Of a stretch of DNA of 64,000 nucleotides, positions 18,678 through 28,100 are shown in pieces (position 1 is the first letter of the stretch; the number at the start of each line of letters is the position of its first letter). The stretch covers positions 3,720,001-3,784,000 of the forward strand of contig CAKKNE010000003.1 of the NCBI GenBank assembly GCA_918797485.1. The letters are read 5' to 3'. Source of the stretch: Pelagomonas calceolata. Lineage: Eukaryota > Sar > Pelagophyceae > Pelagomonadales > Pelagomonadaceae. Below the pieces are notes generated by a model, which was not told where the DNA came from, ran no database searches, and saw only the letters and a program-made list of their open reading frames with translations. Both the position numbers and the translations under genes were made by a program.

Positions 18678-20539
18678 CTAGGTCCCGGTATTTACTGGCG
18701 ACGCCTTCCTATGGCGTGGTGCGGGCGCAAGCGTCGTCAGCGTCAGCAATGGGTTGGGTGCGTCCGGTTCAGCGCTCCCACCCCAGTACGACTGCGACGC
18801 CTCCCACTTCTGGGCCTGCGCCCGCAATAGGCTCAGGTCGTCGTCCGTGAACGCCAGGACCGTCGCGAGCACCGGCACCAAGGACGCCTGCTCCGACGAG
18901 TTCTGGCGCAGCGAAAAGTACTGGACCAACAAATTCTTGACGTATTCCAGGTTCGTCGCGTCCCTGCCCAAGCCTCGGCGGGCATCTTCGAGCTTCTTCT
19001 GGCAGGCCAACAACTGGGAGGCGAGGTCCGCCACCTCGCTGTCGCGGTCGCGGATGGCCCGCTTCAGGCGCGACGTGGCGAGCTTGGACTGCGCGGCCTC
19101 GCTGGCCAGAGCGCCTTCTCTTCGCGCCTGGCGCTCGGCCTACGTGCGAATCGACGGGTGAGATCGAACGGACGTCGCGTCGATGGCGTGATCGAGCGGC
19201 CGGCCGCGCATGATTGCCGCGCCGGAACACGCGATCTCCACGAACTTCCGATGCTCGTGGCCGCCGCTCGCGAGCTCCGACTCGAGCTCCGCGACCCTTC
19301 GTCTAAGAATCTCGACCTTGCTATCCTTCTCCGCTAAAATAGTGCGCGCCAGGGAAGATCGTTTGGTGTGGTCCGCCTCGGCGCGCGCGAGGGCCTCGGC
19401 CACGGCTCGCTCGCGCGCCGGCGCGGCAGCAGTAATAGCGGCTTTGCTAATAGCATTAGCAGCCTCGAGGTGGGCGACGCGCGCCGACAGCGCCGCCGCG
19501 TGCGCGAGACCCAATGCTCGAGACGCGGCGAGCTCGCGCGCATGAGCAGCCTCGCGCTCGTCGTGCCTTTGCCGCTCGCTCACGATCTGGCCGTTCTGCA
19601 CGTCATTCGTCTCCCGCAGCGCGTCGCGCTCCTTCGTTAAGGCTTCCTTCTCGCGCTCGAGCGTCTGCAACTGCCTTGCCCTTGATGCATGAGCGTTCTT
19701 GTCCTCGACAGACGTGTTCTCGGACCGCCGCAAGCGACTCTCCGCGTCGGCGAGGCGACTGCGCGCGTCCTCGGCGGCCCTTCTCAAAACGACGTGGGCC
19801 TCGCGCAGCTCTGCGTTCTCGCGCTTCGCGGCCTCCAGACCTGTGTGGAAATCAAACGTCGCGCGCCCCGCGCCGGAACAGCATCTGCACGCCATCGACG
19901 CGAGGTTGCAGCCATTCCCGCGTCTGCTCGATGGCGTGCAGGTTCACGAAGGTCCTCGCAATAATTCTCAGGATAAGCTGGTTGATTTCCGCACAGCTCC
20001 AGGCCAGCGAGCGCCTCGGGCGCGCCGTCCGCGTCGCGCCGCGCGTCCCGCAACTTCAGCTCGAGGGACACGATCCTTTCTTCGGCTTTTGACGAGGCGT
20101 TCTGGCGCTTCGCGGCCTCGGAGTCGGCTCTCGCTGTTTCGGAGTCCCTCGCAGCTAAAGCGCGGGCCAGCGCCTCCTTCAGGGCCGAGGACTGGGCATC
20201 TGAACCATCGGAATCGCGCCCGCCGTAGAGCTGCGTCAGGGCGTTCTCATCTAACGAGACGCCATCGAGGACTCCGGGAGTCCCGAGCACGGTATTCGCG
20301 CAAAAACTCTTCAGGACATCTCGGTCCCGCTCCGCGTCCCTCGCTCGCGTAGCGACCTCCCGATGCGCCTTCTCGGCGGCCTTCAGGCGCGCGCCGAGCT
20401 TCATTGTTAGTTGTAACAAATCCTCTCGAGAAATGTCGGCGGCGCTCTGCGCTTGTGGTTTTTCCTCTTCCTTGCGCTCCTGGCCGAGGGTTTTCATCTT
20501 GGAGACGCCCTTGTCCCACTCGGTCTTGAGGCGGTCCAT
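18678..20539 (-). CDS. GRIP-domain golgin (coiled-coil Golgi tether)
   Basis: Three exons: 20539-20005, 19840-19242 and 19139-18678, totalling 531 codons. Start at MDRLKTEWDKGVSKMKTLG. Long coiled coils cover about residues 40-430. The C-terminal region (about 455-505) matches the GRIP domain: NLEYVKNLLVQYFSLR, then LVPVLATVLAFTDDDLSLL. GRIP domains recruit golgins to the trans-Golgi through Arl1 GTPase, so this is a vesicle tether. The middle exon frame (GLEAAKRENAEL) is recovered only by removing the introner at 19841-20004. The donor of the second intron is less certain. Confidence 0.85.
19140..19241 (-). mobile_element. Introner-like intron 2 of the GRIP golgin
   Basis: 102 bp with acceptor ACGTAG and probable donor GTGGAG, phase 0; GCGTGT six bases further is an alternative donor. 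Contains the core CACGCCATCGACGCGACG. Confidence 0.6.
19841..20004 (-). mobile_element. Introner with clear inverted termini (GRIP golgin intron 1)
   Basis: 164 bp. Ends are CTGTGCGGAAATCAACC and TTTGATTTCCACACAG, inverted repeats of each other. Flanks GCCTGGAG / GTCTGGAG form an 8-bp target duplication with one mismatch. Splicing must start at the left duplicate (GC donor) and end at the element's CAG; only this restores A-G-L-E-A. A perfect 14-bp internal inverted repeat (CTGCACGCCATCGA at 19885 and its complement at 19928) forms a hairpin core. Confidence 0.9.
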
Positions 20540-20718
20540 CGCTTCGGCTGCTGGAGATTTGGCAGTGGTTTGGCAGGGTGGTGGGTGTGCAGCTTTGGCG
20601 GCGGCACTCGCCACGACAGCGTGCTGTGCTCGGACGCAGCGATGCGTCGGCCTTCTCACAGGTCCGCGGGCTGTCGTATAGGCTGCGATGCCGAGCCGCG
20701 GGCGCGCCCAGGGTGATT

Positions 20719-20743
20719 GCTAGTGTCTTACTGTGGCGCTAGC
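20719..20743 (-). promoter_or_regulatory. Recurrent promoter motif copy
   Basis: GCTAGTGTCTTACTG then TGGCGCTAGC. It is 180 bp from the GRIP ATG (minus) and 172 bp from the 58-residue ORF ATG (plus), almost exactly central. Confidence 0.65.
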
Positions 20744-20914
20744 CCCGGCGCCGACGTTCATCGTGTTATCTCGCGATTCGTGGTCTCGTGTGCTACCAGA
20801 AGTGCTCAGTCAATCGCTGCCGTGCCGACAGTCCACCGCTGGACGCGCTCCCGCCGTAAAAACCTGCGGACAAAAGCAGAGCTCACTGCCACGCGCCGCC
20901 GACGCGCGACACGG

Positions 20915-21091
20915 ATGTCCGACGCACAGCCGACGCCCAGCAGCGTGCGCGTCGAGATAGCCGTGGACGGCACTAGCAGCTTCGAGACGAGCGGGACCCT
21001 GCAAGAGACCGCGGCAGCCACGAACGCGCACCTCACGGAGATCGTCGAAAAAGACAAGACCGAGCGCGCCGCCAAGAAGGCCAAAGCCTAA
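20915..21091 (+). CDS. 58-residue ORF upstream of and in frame with the next gene
   Basis: ATG at 20915 (MSDAQPTPSSVRVEIAVDG), stop TAA at 21089-21091. Charged Lys/Ala-rich C-terminus (EKDKTERAAKKAKA). No family recognised. The next ATG follows after only three bases in the same frame, so the two ORFs could be a dicistronic transcript, a uORF plus main ORF, or one gene reached by stop read-through. It has its own promoter motif upstream. Confidence 0.45.
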   Translation: MSDAQPTPSSVRVEIAVDGTSSFETSGTLQETAAATNAHLTEIVEKDKTERAAKKAKA

Positions 21092-21094
21092 GAA

Positions 21095-22075
21095 ATGGGC
21101 GCGAAGTACGAGCGGAGGCGCCGCCGCCGCCGCATTATAGTCGTCGCATTGGTAGCCGCCGTAGTATCACTCATCGCGTACGCCACGGCGCCCACATCTC
21201 CAAAGGAGCCCGACCGCTACCCCTGCGACGCGTTATTTGCGGAACACGACGCGAAAGCTCCCGATCAATCAGCAAATGATCCCTTGGACGCGCTGCTGGA
21301 CACGAACCTCCTGTTGAGTTGTTTTGGTGTTATAAAACACTGGCGCACGGCGACGCTGCCGCTCATGCGTTTATCAATACAGCACGAGGGCGGCGAGGAC
21401 GTGCAAGATGTGGACGGTGCGCAGCCGCTGAAATATGCTCTGAGGGCGGCCGACGCGGCCATTCGCGAGATGCCGCCTCAGGGACTAGTGGTCGTCACGT
21501 CGGCGTCGCAGGCGTGGCCGCTCATCGCGGCGCTGCGGGCGCGCGACGACATCGACGTCGCCTCGTCACGGAGGAACGTCGACGCCGCGCTCGTCGTGAG
21601 ACGAAGGAATTCGAGTCCCCCATCTCTAGAACGGCTGGACCTGAGGACTCTGACGAAGCTCGAGTGGCCGCCGTCCGCGGAGGTGCTCGAGACGCTGGAG
21701 TTACCGCAGGAAGCGTTCCCACAACCGATGGAGCCGTCTGACTTACTCAGGTGGCTCTCGCCGACACTGCATGAACCGTTCTCGCCCGAAAAAGCACGAG
21801 CAGCAAGGGACGCCGCCCACTGGCGCGCGTCGTGCTATTCATCCCTAAAGAGCGACGGCGCGCTCGCCGCGAAGCCGTGTTTCCAGGCGCACGAGAGACA
21901 CCAGCGCTTGTGGCACACGCCGTCCTCCTACGACTCCGTGCCGCTCGGGCTGGTCGCGGCGGCCCACGGCGACGTGAGCGCTGCCGTTAGTGCTTTGACA
22001 GCTGCCTACAAGACGGACCCCGCGGCGACGCAGAAATTATTGGAGAGGGCCGCGGCGGCGATCGCGCCCACGTAA
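21095..22075 (+). CDS. Type II single-span membrane protein, unknown
   Basis: 326 residues. An Arg-rich cytosolic tip (MGAKYERRRRRRRI) precedes one membrane helix (IIVVALVAAVVSLIAYA, about 14-31), then a lumenal domain with few cysteines. The layout is typical of Golgi/ER residents, but no glycosyltransferase DxD or other catalytic motif could be assigned. Its stop lies 3 bp from the end of the convergent gene at 22079, which encodes a protein of the same topology. Confidence 0.6.
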   Translation: MGAKYERRRRRRRIIVVALVAAVVSLIAYATAPTSPKEPDRYPCDALFAEHDAKAPDQSANDPLDALLDTNLLLSCFGVIKHWRTATLPLMRLSIQHEGGEDVQDVDGAQPLKYALRAADAAIREMPPQGLVVVTSASQAWPLIAALRARDDIDVASSRRNVDAALVVRRRNSSPPSLERLDLRTLTKLEWPPSAEVLETLELPQEAFPQPMEPSDLLRWLSPTLHEPFSPEKARAARDAAHWRASCYSSLKSDGALAAKPCFQAHERHQRLWHTPSSYDSVPLGLVAAAHGDVSAAVSALTAAYKTDPAATQKLLERAAAAIAPT

Positions 22076-22078
22076 GTG

Positions 22079-22678
22079 CTATGAAATTAGTACGTAGGCG
22101 ACGAGGTCTGCCGCGTCCCCCCTGAGCACCTTCATTGCCGAAGACCCATGCACCGCGATCGTCCCCGCGATCGCTCCGCCGGAGACGTCCTCGCACTGGG
22201 CCCAGCGCGCGTAGGCGACTTCGCCGCAGTTCGACCCGTCGGGCCAGAGGCACCGCCGCACCGGGCCGCCGGTCTTCGGGCACGCGGCCGGGTCGAACAA
22301 CGCGACGTCCCATGCCTCCGGTAACTCCGACAACGCGTCCAGGGCCGCCGTCGCCGGCGGTTCCCCGCTCAGCAGGACCGCCCGCTCGTGGGACGCCGCG
22401 CGCGCGAAGAGCGCCGCGCGCGTGCTGTCGCAGTCGACGTACTCCGCGGCGGTCCGTGGTCGGCTGCCGGCGCACGCCAGCAGCACCACGTCGCTGTGCG
22501 TCTCCGCCACGAACGCCGCCGTCCGTCGATTATGAGCATTTACAAACATCGCGACGACCAGCAAAAAGATGCACAAACCAGCGGCAGCTATTCCAGTGCG
22601 CTCGAAGCGTCTCCGCCGTTCCTCGGCCGGCGCCTCGACGTCGCCGCGCCGCGGTCTTGCGAAGGCTCCATAGGCCAT
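22079..22678 (-). CDS. Small type II membrane protein, unknown
   Basis: 199 residues from ATG at 22678. Arg/Glu-rich N-terminus, one membrane helix (GIAAAGLCIFLLVVAMFV, about 29-46), then a lumenal segment with about six cysteines (CAGSRPRT, DPAACPKTGG, RRCLWPDGSNCGE, QCEDVSGG) that could be disulphide-bonded. No family recognised. Convergent with the preceding type II protein. Confidence 0.6.
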   Translation of the reverse strand: MAYGAFARPRRGDVEAPAEERRRRFERTGIAAAGLCIFLLVVAMFVNAHNRRTAAFVAETHSDVVLLACAGSRPRTAAEYVDCDSTRAALFARAASHERAVLLSGEPPATAALDALSELPEAWDVALFDPAACPKTGGPVRRCLWPDGSNCGEVAYARWAQCEDVSGGAIAGTIAVHGSSAMKVLRGDAADLVAYVLIS

Positions 22679-22919
22679 GGTCGTGGGGGCTGCCTCTCCG
22701 GGCTGCCTCTGCGTAGCGTCTTCGGGGGCGTTCGGGGCAGCTCGTACGCCGTCGACTCGGCTCGTGCCCTGCGACGACCGGAGATATGCACGCTTGCGCT
22801 GTGATCGGCAGGAGATGAAAACACAGCTTCGGCCACTAGAGTCGAGCCGGCGCGCCGCGCCCCGCCCGCCGCCGACTACCTACACACGAACGATAATTAC
22901 ATACCTTCGAGAGAAGCGA

Positions 22920-23836
22920 CTACTTGGACTCCTCGCCGCCGCCGTCCTTGGACTCCTCCGGGTCCTCCTCGTCGTCGCGCGGCGCCTTGTCGTCGTCGTC
23001 AGAGACGTCGGGCGCGCGGAGCCAGAGGTGCATGAGCACGGAGAGGCCCTTGAGGCATACCGCGATCGAGAGGCAGATGAAACCGGGCCCGTTCCGCATA
23101 TGTATCCCTTCGGTCGTCGACCGCGTGCAGTGCTGGCGGAAGGACAGGAGCGGCCCGATGGCCGTCCCGAAGGAGATGCAGCCCACGGCGATGCCGAGAA
23201 ACTTCCAGAAGCGGGCGTCGCTCTCCACCTGTGTGGAAATCAACCAGGGCGTGGAGGTCGACGCGACGATTCAGCACAAACGCGCCGTAAAATTTTGATT
23301 TCCACACAGCTCTCAACCGTCGCCCGCTTCAGCGAGAAGCGTATCGTGCCGAGCGTCGTGAATGCCGACACGATGACGGTCGTCGCCATGCCCCGCACGC
23401 GCCGCTTGCACCGCTTGCATCGGTCGACGTCGCGGCTGCGCCTCTCGAGAGTGTCGTCGTCGGGCGTCAGCGTAAAGTCGTCACAATGAATGTTGGACCA
23501 CTTTCGCTTCTCCTTGACGGTGCCGCCGTGGTAGGCGACCACCGCCGACAGACCCATGTATGCATGGCCGCCCGCATACTCCATCTTCCCGCGGATGCGC
23601 CCGACGGCCCAGGCCGTGTCCTTAATGACGCTATCGACGCTCGACAGCGCGCACGCCGCCGTGATATTCAGAGCGAGCGCGACGACGCCGAGAGCCGCGA
23701 AGCCGCGCGCGACGCGGCCGCGGGTGGTCGCGCCCGGGTCGACGCCGATGCGACCAAAGGCGCGACAGGCGCCGTTCGTCTCGCAGGCGTACGAGAGCCG
23801 CGGGCATCGCCGCGGGTCCGGCGGGCACAGCGGCAT
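22920..23836 (-). CDS. Multi-span membrane protein with Cys-rich loops
   Basis: Two exons, 23836-23318 and 23228-22920, joined in phase 0 at RATVESDARFW to give 275 residues. Start at MPLCPPDPRR, the first ATG close to the conserved part. Hydrophobic helices: about 46-65 (GFAALGVVALALNITAACAL), a second near AYMGLSAVVAYHGG, about 152-166 (MATTVIVSAFTTLG), about 184-202 (FLGIAVGCISFGTAIGPLL) and about 226-246 (GFICLSIAVCLKGLSVLM). The C-tail is Asp/Glu-rich. Claudin-like topology is possible but not established. Confidence 0.65.
23229..23317 (-). mobile_element. Introner with intact termini
   Basis: 89 bp. Ends CTGTGTGGAAATCAAAATTTT and CTGGTTGATTTCCACACAG are inverted copies. Target duplicates GTTGAGAG / GTGGAGAG agree at 7 of 8. 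The left duplicate supplies the GT donor (GTTGAG), the element end supplies CAG. Removal restores ATVESDARFW. Confidence 0.9.
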
Positions 23837-24152
23837 GTCTGGCCTTTTTGCTTTGTTTACACTTGATTCTCGATGTGCGAGACGCCTTGGGCTAAAGCGG
23901 ACACGCACGCCTGACTCCTAGATCGGTTGGCGGCGAGCGGCGTAGCTTCTAGGAGCTTACTGCCAAAAATGAATTGGCCCTGAACCTGTTTGTTTCAGGC
24001 GCGGCCCGCGCGGTATCTGAGCGGGCGGCGCGAAGGGCTCGTAGGACGCCTCGTCTACATCTTTTCAGCCCGCCCGGTCGCGTAGGATCGACGGTCCTGT
24101 CCAGGGAGCAAGCTGAGTGACTTGGGCCGCGCGCCGCGCATCCGCGCGTAGG
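23837..24152. other. Divergent intergenic region
   Basis: 316 bp between the membrane-protein and ankyrin-protein starts. A clear GCTAG motif was not found, unlike several other divergent promoters. A possible shared word AGGATGGTCCTCTCCAG / AGGATCGACGGTCCTGTCCAG appears near 24085 and 24150. Confidence 0.4.
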
Positions 24153-25154
24153 ATGGTCCTCTCCAGAGAGCTCATGCGTGCCGCAAGAGGCGGGGACAAG
24201 GCTGTCGTCGCGGCCTGGCTCGAATCCGGCGGGGGCAATGACGTCGAAGAGGTCGACGGGAAGGAACGCACCTTGCTACTAGGTGCCGCGTGGGGGAGAG
24301 GTCCCAGTGTTGGATCATTCGACGAAAGGAACGTGGCGCTGGCCCGATATTTGCTCGATCACGGTGCGGACGTGAACCGCTCCAGCCGCAGTGGGTACAC
24401 GTCGCTGCATTGGGCTGCATTTTGTCGTTCGGAATCCTCGCCCCCGATGGTCGCTCTATTGCTTAAAGCGGGCGCGAACGTTCTCGCGACGAATGATAAG
24501 CGCAATAATCCGCTCACGATAGTGCTGAGACAACTGGGAAAAGCCGGACCGTCACGTCCTCGCATGGAGATCGCACTCTTACTGCTACGAGCTCTGCCGT
24601 CGCTGGATCATGCACACAGTGCCCCCATTGTCGATGACACAATTCTTACCTCTTCCGCAGAACAGGTTCTGGATTGGGCGGTAAACCGACTCGACGGGCC
24701 CCTGCCCCCCGACAACTGCTTCGAGGCGCTGAGGGCCGTGGTCGTCGGGGTCCGCGCCGCCGGCGGCTGGCGGGCATACGACCGGGAACCTCGCGCGGAG
24801 GTCCTTCGACTCCGGAGCCTCGCGCTTCGGCGGCGCGCCGTCCTCCCGTCCGCGCTGCCCCAGCGCTTCGCCTACGGCGATCGCGTCGTTACGCGCCCCA
24901 AAACCGCAAAGGCGTGCCTGGGTACCGTCATCGCGGCGAACTCGCTACAAATCGTCGTCAAGCTCGACGACGCCAAAGGATTCGAGGCCTATCCTCCCGA
25001 GGGCGGAGAAGACCTGCTACTTAGAGCCTCGTACATCCGGACCCTCGGCTTCCTCGTCCGGTGTCCGCCGGAGATCGCCTGGCAAATCCTCGGCTACTGG
25101 CGCTGCCAGTACCCGGTCGCGACGGACATGATTGACCAGCTCGGCTACCGCTAG
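24153..25154 (+). CDS. Ankyrin-repeat protein with C-terminal cap domain
   Basis: 333 residues from ATG at 24153 (MVLSRELMRAARGGDKA). Ankyrin units cover about residues 5-135 (LLGAAWGRGP, ARYLLDHGADVNRSSRSGY, TSLHWAAF, LLLKAGANVLATNDKRNN). Beyond them a conserved block LRAVVVGVRAAGGWRAYDR ... VLRLRSLALRRRAVL recurs in the ankyrin/SUMO-like protein at 30629-31855. Residues about 240-300 may be a small beta barrel (YGDRVVTRPKTAKACLGTV). The end, LGFLVRCPPEIAWQILGYWR, resembles an F-box-like helix pair. Protein-interaction role likely; partner unknown. Confidence 0.75.
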   Translation: MVLSRELMRAARGGDKAVVAAWLESGGGNDVEEVDGKERTLLLGAAWGRGPSVGSFDERNVALARYLLDHGADVNRSSRSGYTSLHWAAFCRSESSPPMVALLLKAGANVLATNDKRNNPLTIVLRQLGKAGPSRPRMEIALLLLRALPSLDHAHSAPIVDDTILTSSAEQVLDWAVNRLDGPLPPDNCFEALRAVVVGVRAAGGWRAYDREPRAEVLRLRSLALRRRAVLPSALPQRFAYGDRVVTRPKTAKACLGTVIAANSLQIVVKLDDAKGFEAYPPEGGEDLLLRASYIRTLGFLVRCPPEIAWQILGYWRCQYPVATDMIDQLGYR

Positions 25155-25199
25155 GCGCAGCAAGTCTAAGACAAACCCACTTACTCACACAACACATCA

Positions 25200-28100
25200 T
25201 CACACGAGCCGCGGCAAATTCGGCGCCTTCATCCCGAAGGACACCTCGAGCGGCGCCGCCGCGCCGGGACTCTGAGACCCGGGCGCGACGTAGTCGGCGC
25301 GGGCGGCCCGCGACCGCCCGTGCGGCGAGATCGGGGAGCCGTTCGACTTGCTCTGAGCCTTGCCGAACGCGGCCAGCGCGCGCCGCCCGTAGGTCTGGAG
25401 GAAGCCCCGCGCGACGGCCGCCGCGAGGTCGCGTCGCCCCCGCAGCGCGTCATGTAAACGAGTACGCCGCAAGACAAGTAGCACGGCGCCATCGTTTCCA
25501 GCTCTGGCGTCGTAGGGCCAAACGTTATCAGCCAAGAGACCCGTGTTGCCAAAGCTTGCCGCCGGCCCATCTAACAGAACTCGATTCCCGCCGCCCGAAT
25601 CTAGTACGACAGCACCGTCCGCCAGAATTCTCAGAGAGGCGTCCGTCGCCGCACCGCGCGTCGCGATCTTCCTCTTCGGTTGGAGCACTTCGACCTCGGC
25701 CACGTCCGCGAGCAACGGCAAAAAGCGCGCCGGAACGAATCGGAGCATCTTCGTGTCCCTCAATAGTAATACTTTCTCCAAAGGCGACGGCGCGCCGCGC
25801 GAGTCGAAGACGCTCGACGCGGCGTCCTCGTCGCTGTCGTCGTCGTCCGAGAGGATGGACTGCATGCGCTTGATCGTGCCGCCGCCCGCCTGTCGAGGAG
25901 CCGGCAGCGCGCCGACCAACGCCCTCAAGACAGCAAAGACGAATTTCGGCGACGACGCGTCGATGCGCTGCCGCAACGCGTCGGCGTCGAGCACCAGGAT
26001 TGAGGCGGGACGCATGGCTACCGCTTGGGTCGGCGCGATGGCCGCCCAGCCCGCGACCCCACCGACGGCGTGCCACGGCTGTAACGACCCGCCCCGCTCC
26101 AGCACGGCCGCCGGCACGGCGACCGCACCCTTCGCGACGACCGCGCTTTCCGTCGAGGCCAGCTCGACTTCATCACCAATCGCGTACCTCCGCCACGAAC
26201 ATAGCGACGCGAGCGGCGCGAGGTGCTGCGCTAGTAAAGCGTGCTCCAGCGGCTTGAAGCCCTTCAGCAGCGCCACGCGCGGCAACAACGCGCCCTTGGT
26301 TATGGGCGCGGCGCGGCCACTACATAAAGCATCAACCGCGTTCGCGAGCTCGTTCCCAAGCGCATCGTTCTGCTGCTCCAGCCAGCCGACGGCTTTTCTG
26401 ACAGAAGCCGCTTTACATTTAGTAGACGACAGCGCCCCGAGGACGCAGGGCTTGAGGGCCGGCGGCAAATCGGACTCAACTAACTCTAACACAGCAGAGG
26501 CGCTCTTGGGGTCGTCATCACGCAAAACCTTCCACGCGTCTCTGGGCCGCCAGCCATGCCGCGCCAACAACGCACACCTCGCGAGGAGATGCTGCCTCCT
26601 CCCATACAACTTCTCGGCGGCGTACGCAGCCGCACATGCACCTAGTTCGAGCGCGACGCCGTCGTCGGCCGTGCCTAAATCGTCGACGGCATCTCCCCGC
26701 AAGCGCGACACGGCTAACGCTATATTCCTATCGGAATACCTACCGTGACCCAGCTTCAGGAACCGCGCCCGCGCTTCTGCGGCATTATTCGCCTCGGCCG
26801 CTTCTCGACGTATTGTACTTTCAATAGCGTCCGGCGATGGCGTGGACGCACCGCCATCCAGACAGTCCCTGACAAAGTCGAGGAGCCAGCCTTCATAGAC
26901 GGCGTCGTCGGTAGATGCCGCCAAGGCCCACGCTCTCGCGGACGCGTCGTTTCTCCCTCGGTGCTCCGTCGTGCTTCTAAGAGCATCCAACAAGCAGCCG
27001 GCGTCGCCTCCATCTTCCGTGATCGACGCTGTAAGTAATTCTAAGAGTTTTGGTGTTGCTGCTTTCGCGACAGACGCGTCGGCGCTGAGCAGTCGAGCCG
27101 CCCGTCGAGCCGTGGGCCGAGCACCCGCTAGCTTCGCCAACGCATGGGCGCGTTGCTCCGCACCTAGAGCGACGGGCGGCGCCAGAGCTAATAAAGCTCG
27201 ACTGACGCGCGGGTCTTCCGCAGCAGCCAATCGGAGCCAGGTTGCAGAATCCGGAACCAAAAACGGCGCGTCCCGTAGAGCGTGCAGAGCGGCCGCCGCG
27301 GCGTTCGCATCCAATGAAAACGATTGGGGCTCGACCACTCTAGATTCATCACCGCCTCGCGCGGCAACCCGACACGCCGTCAATCTGATCGCGGCGGCCA
27401 CGGCGGCGCCCTCGTCGCCTTGTTGTACAGCTTCGTCCCAGGCAGCTTGTGCAGATGCAGCAGCAGACGCTAACCGAGAGGAATCCTGGGTGAGTGTAGG
27501 CCGCATCGAGAGCTGTCTCAAACTTCGAGCTTTGGAGGCCTGCAAATGGCCGCCCAGCATCGATTCCAGCACCTTGGCGGCGCCCGACGACACGTGGCCC
27601 ATCCCAATGCCCCAGCCTAACGAAAGTAGAGCCGCGGCCGCCGCCGCGCGCGGCGCGGGGTGTGCTGAACCAAGTAATCTCTCGAGAGCGGGCGTGGCCT
27701 CGTGGATATTCCGACGAGCGGCCGCCAGACACGCCGCCGCGAGGATGTGCGACTCGTCATGGGCGTTTAACAGAGGATCGCCCTTTTCCAGTTCCCTTAA
27801 AACAAGTGCATCGGCCCATTTTATGGAAGGCGCTTCTTCGTCACCCTCTTGGTCGTCGTCGTCGTCCTCGAGTGACGCGACGACGTCCCTCAATGCTGCT
27901 ACACGCACGGAGGGCTCCCACGAGTCGAACCCCAGAAACAACTCCCGCACCTCTCTCGGCCTTAGAGCAGCCCCAGCTCCGATCTCTCTCAGTAAAAATA
28001 ACTTCGCGCCGACGCCGCCCCTCCGGAACCGTTCAAACACTAGTTCCGCCAATTGATCACGACCGTCGTTCGCAGAGGTGGCGTCCCGTACATCAGCTTC

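Noticed and set aside
19841-20004. Introners as LTR or retroposed elements
   Set aside because: They have short inverted ends and 8-bp target duplicates, no poly-A, and no coding capacity, fitting non-autonomous DNA elements.
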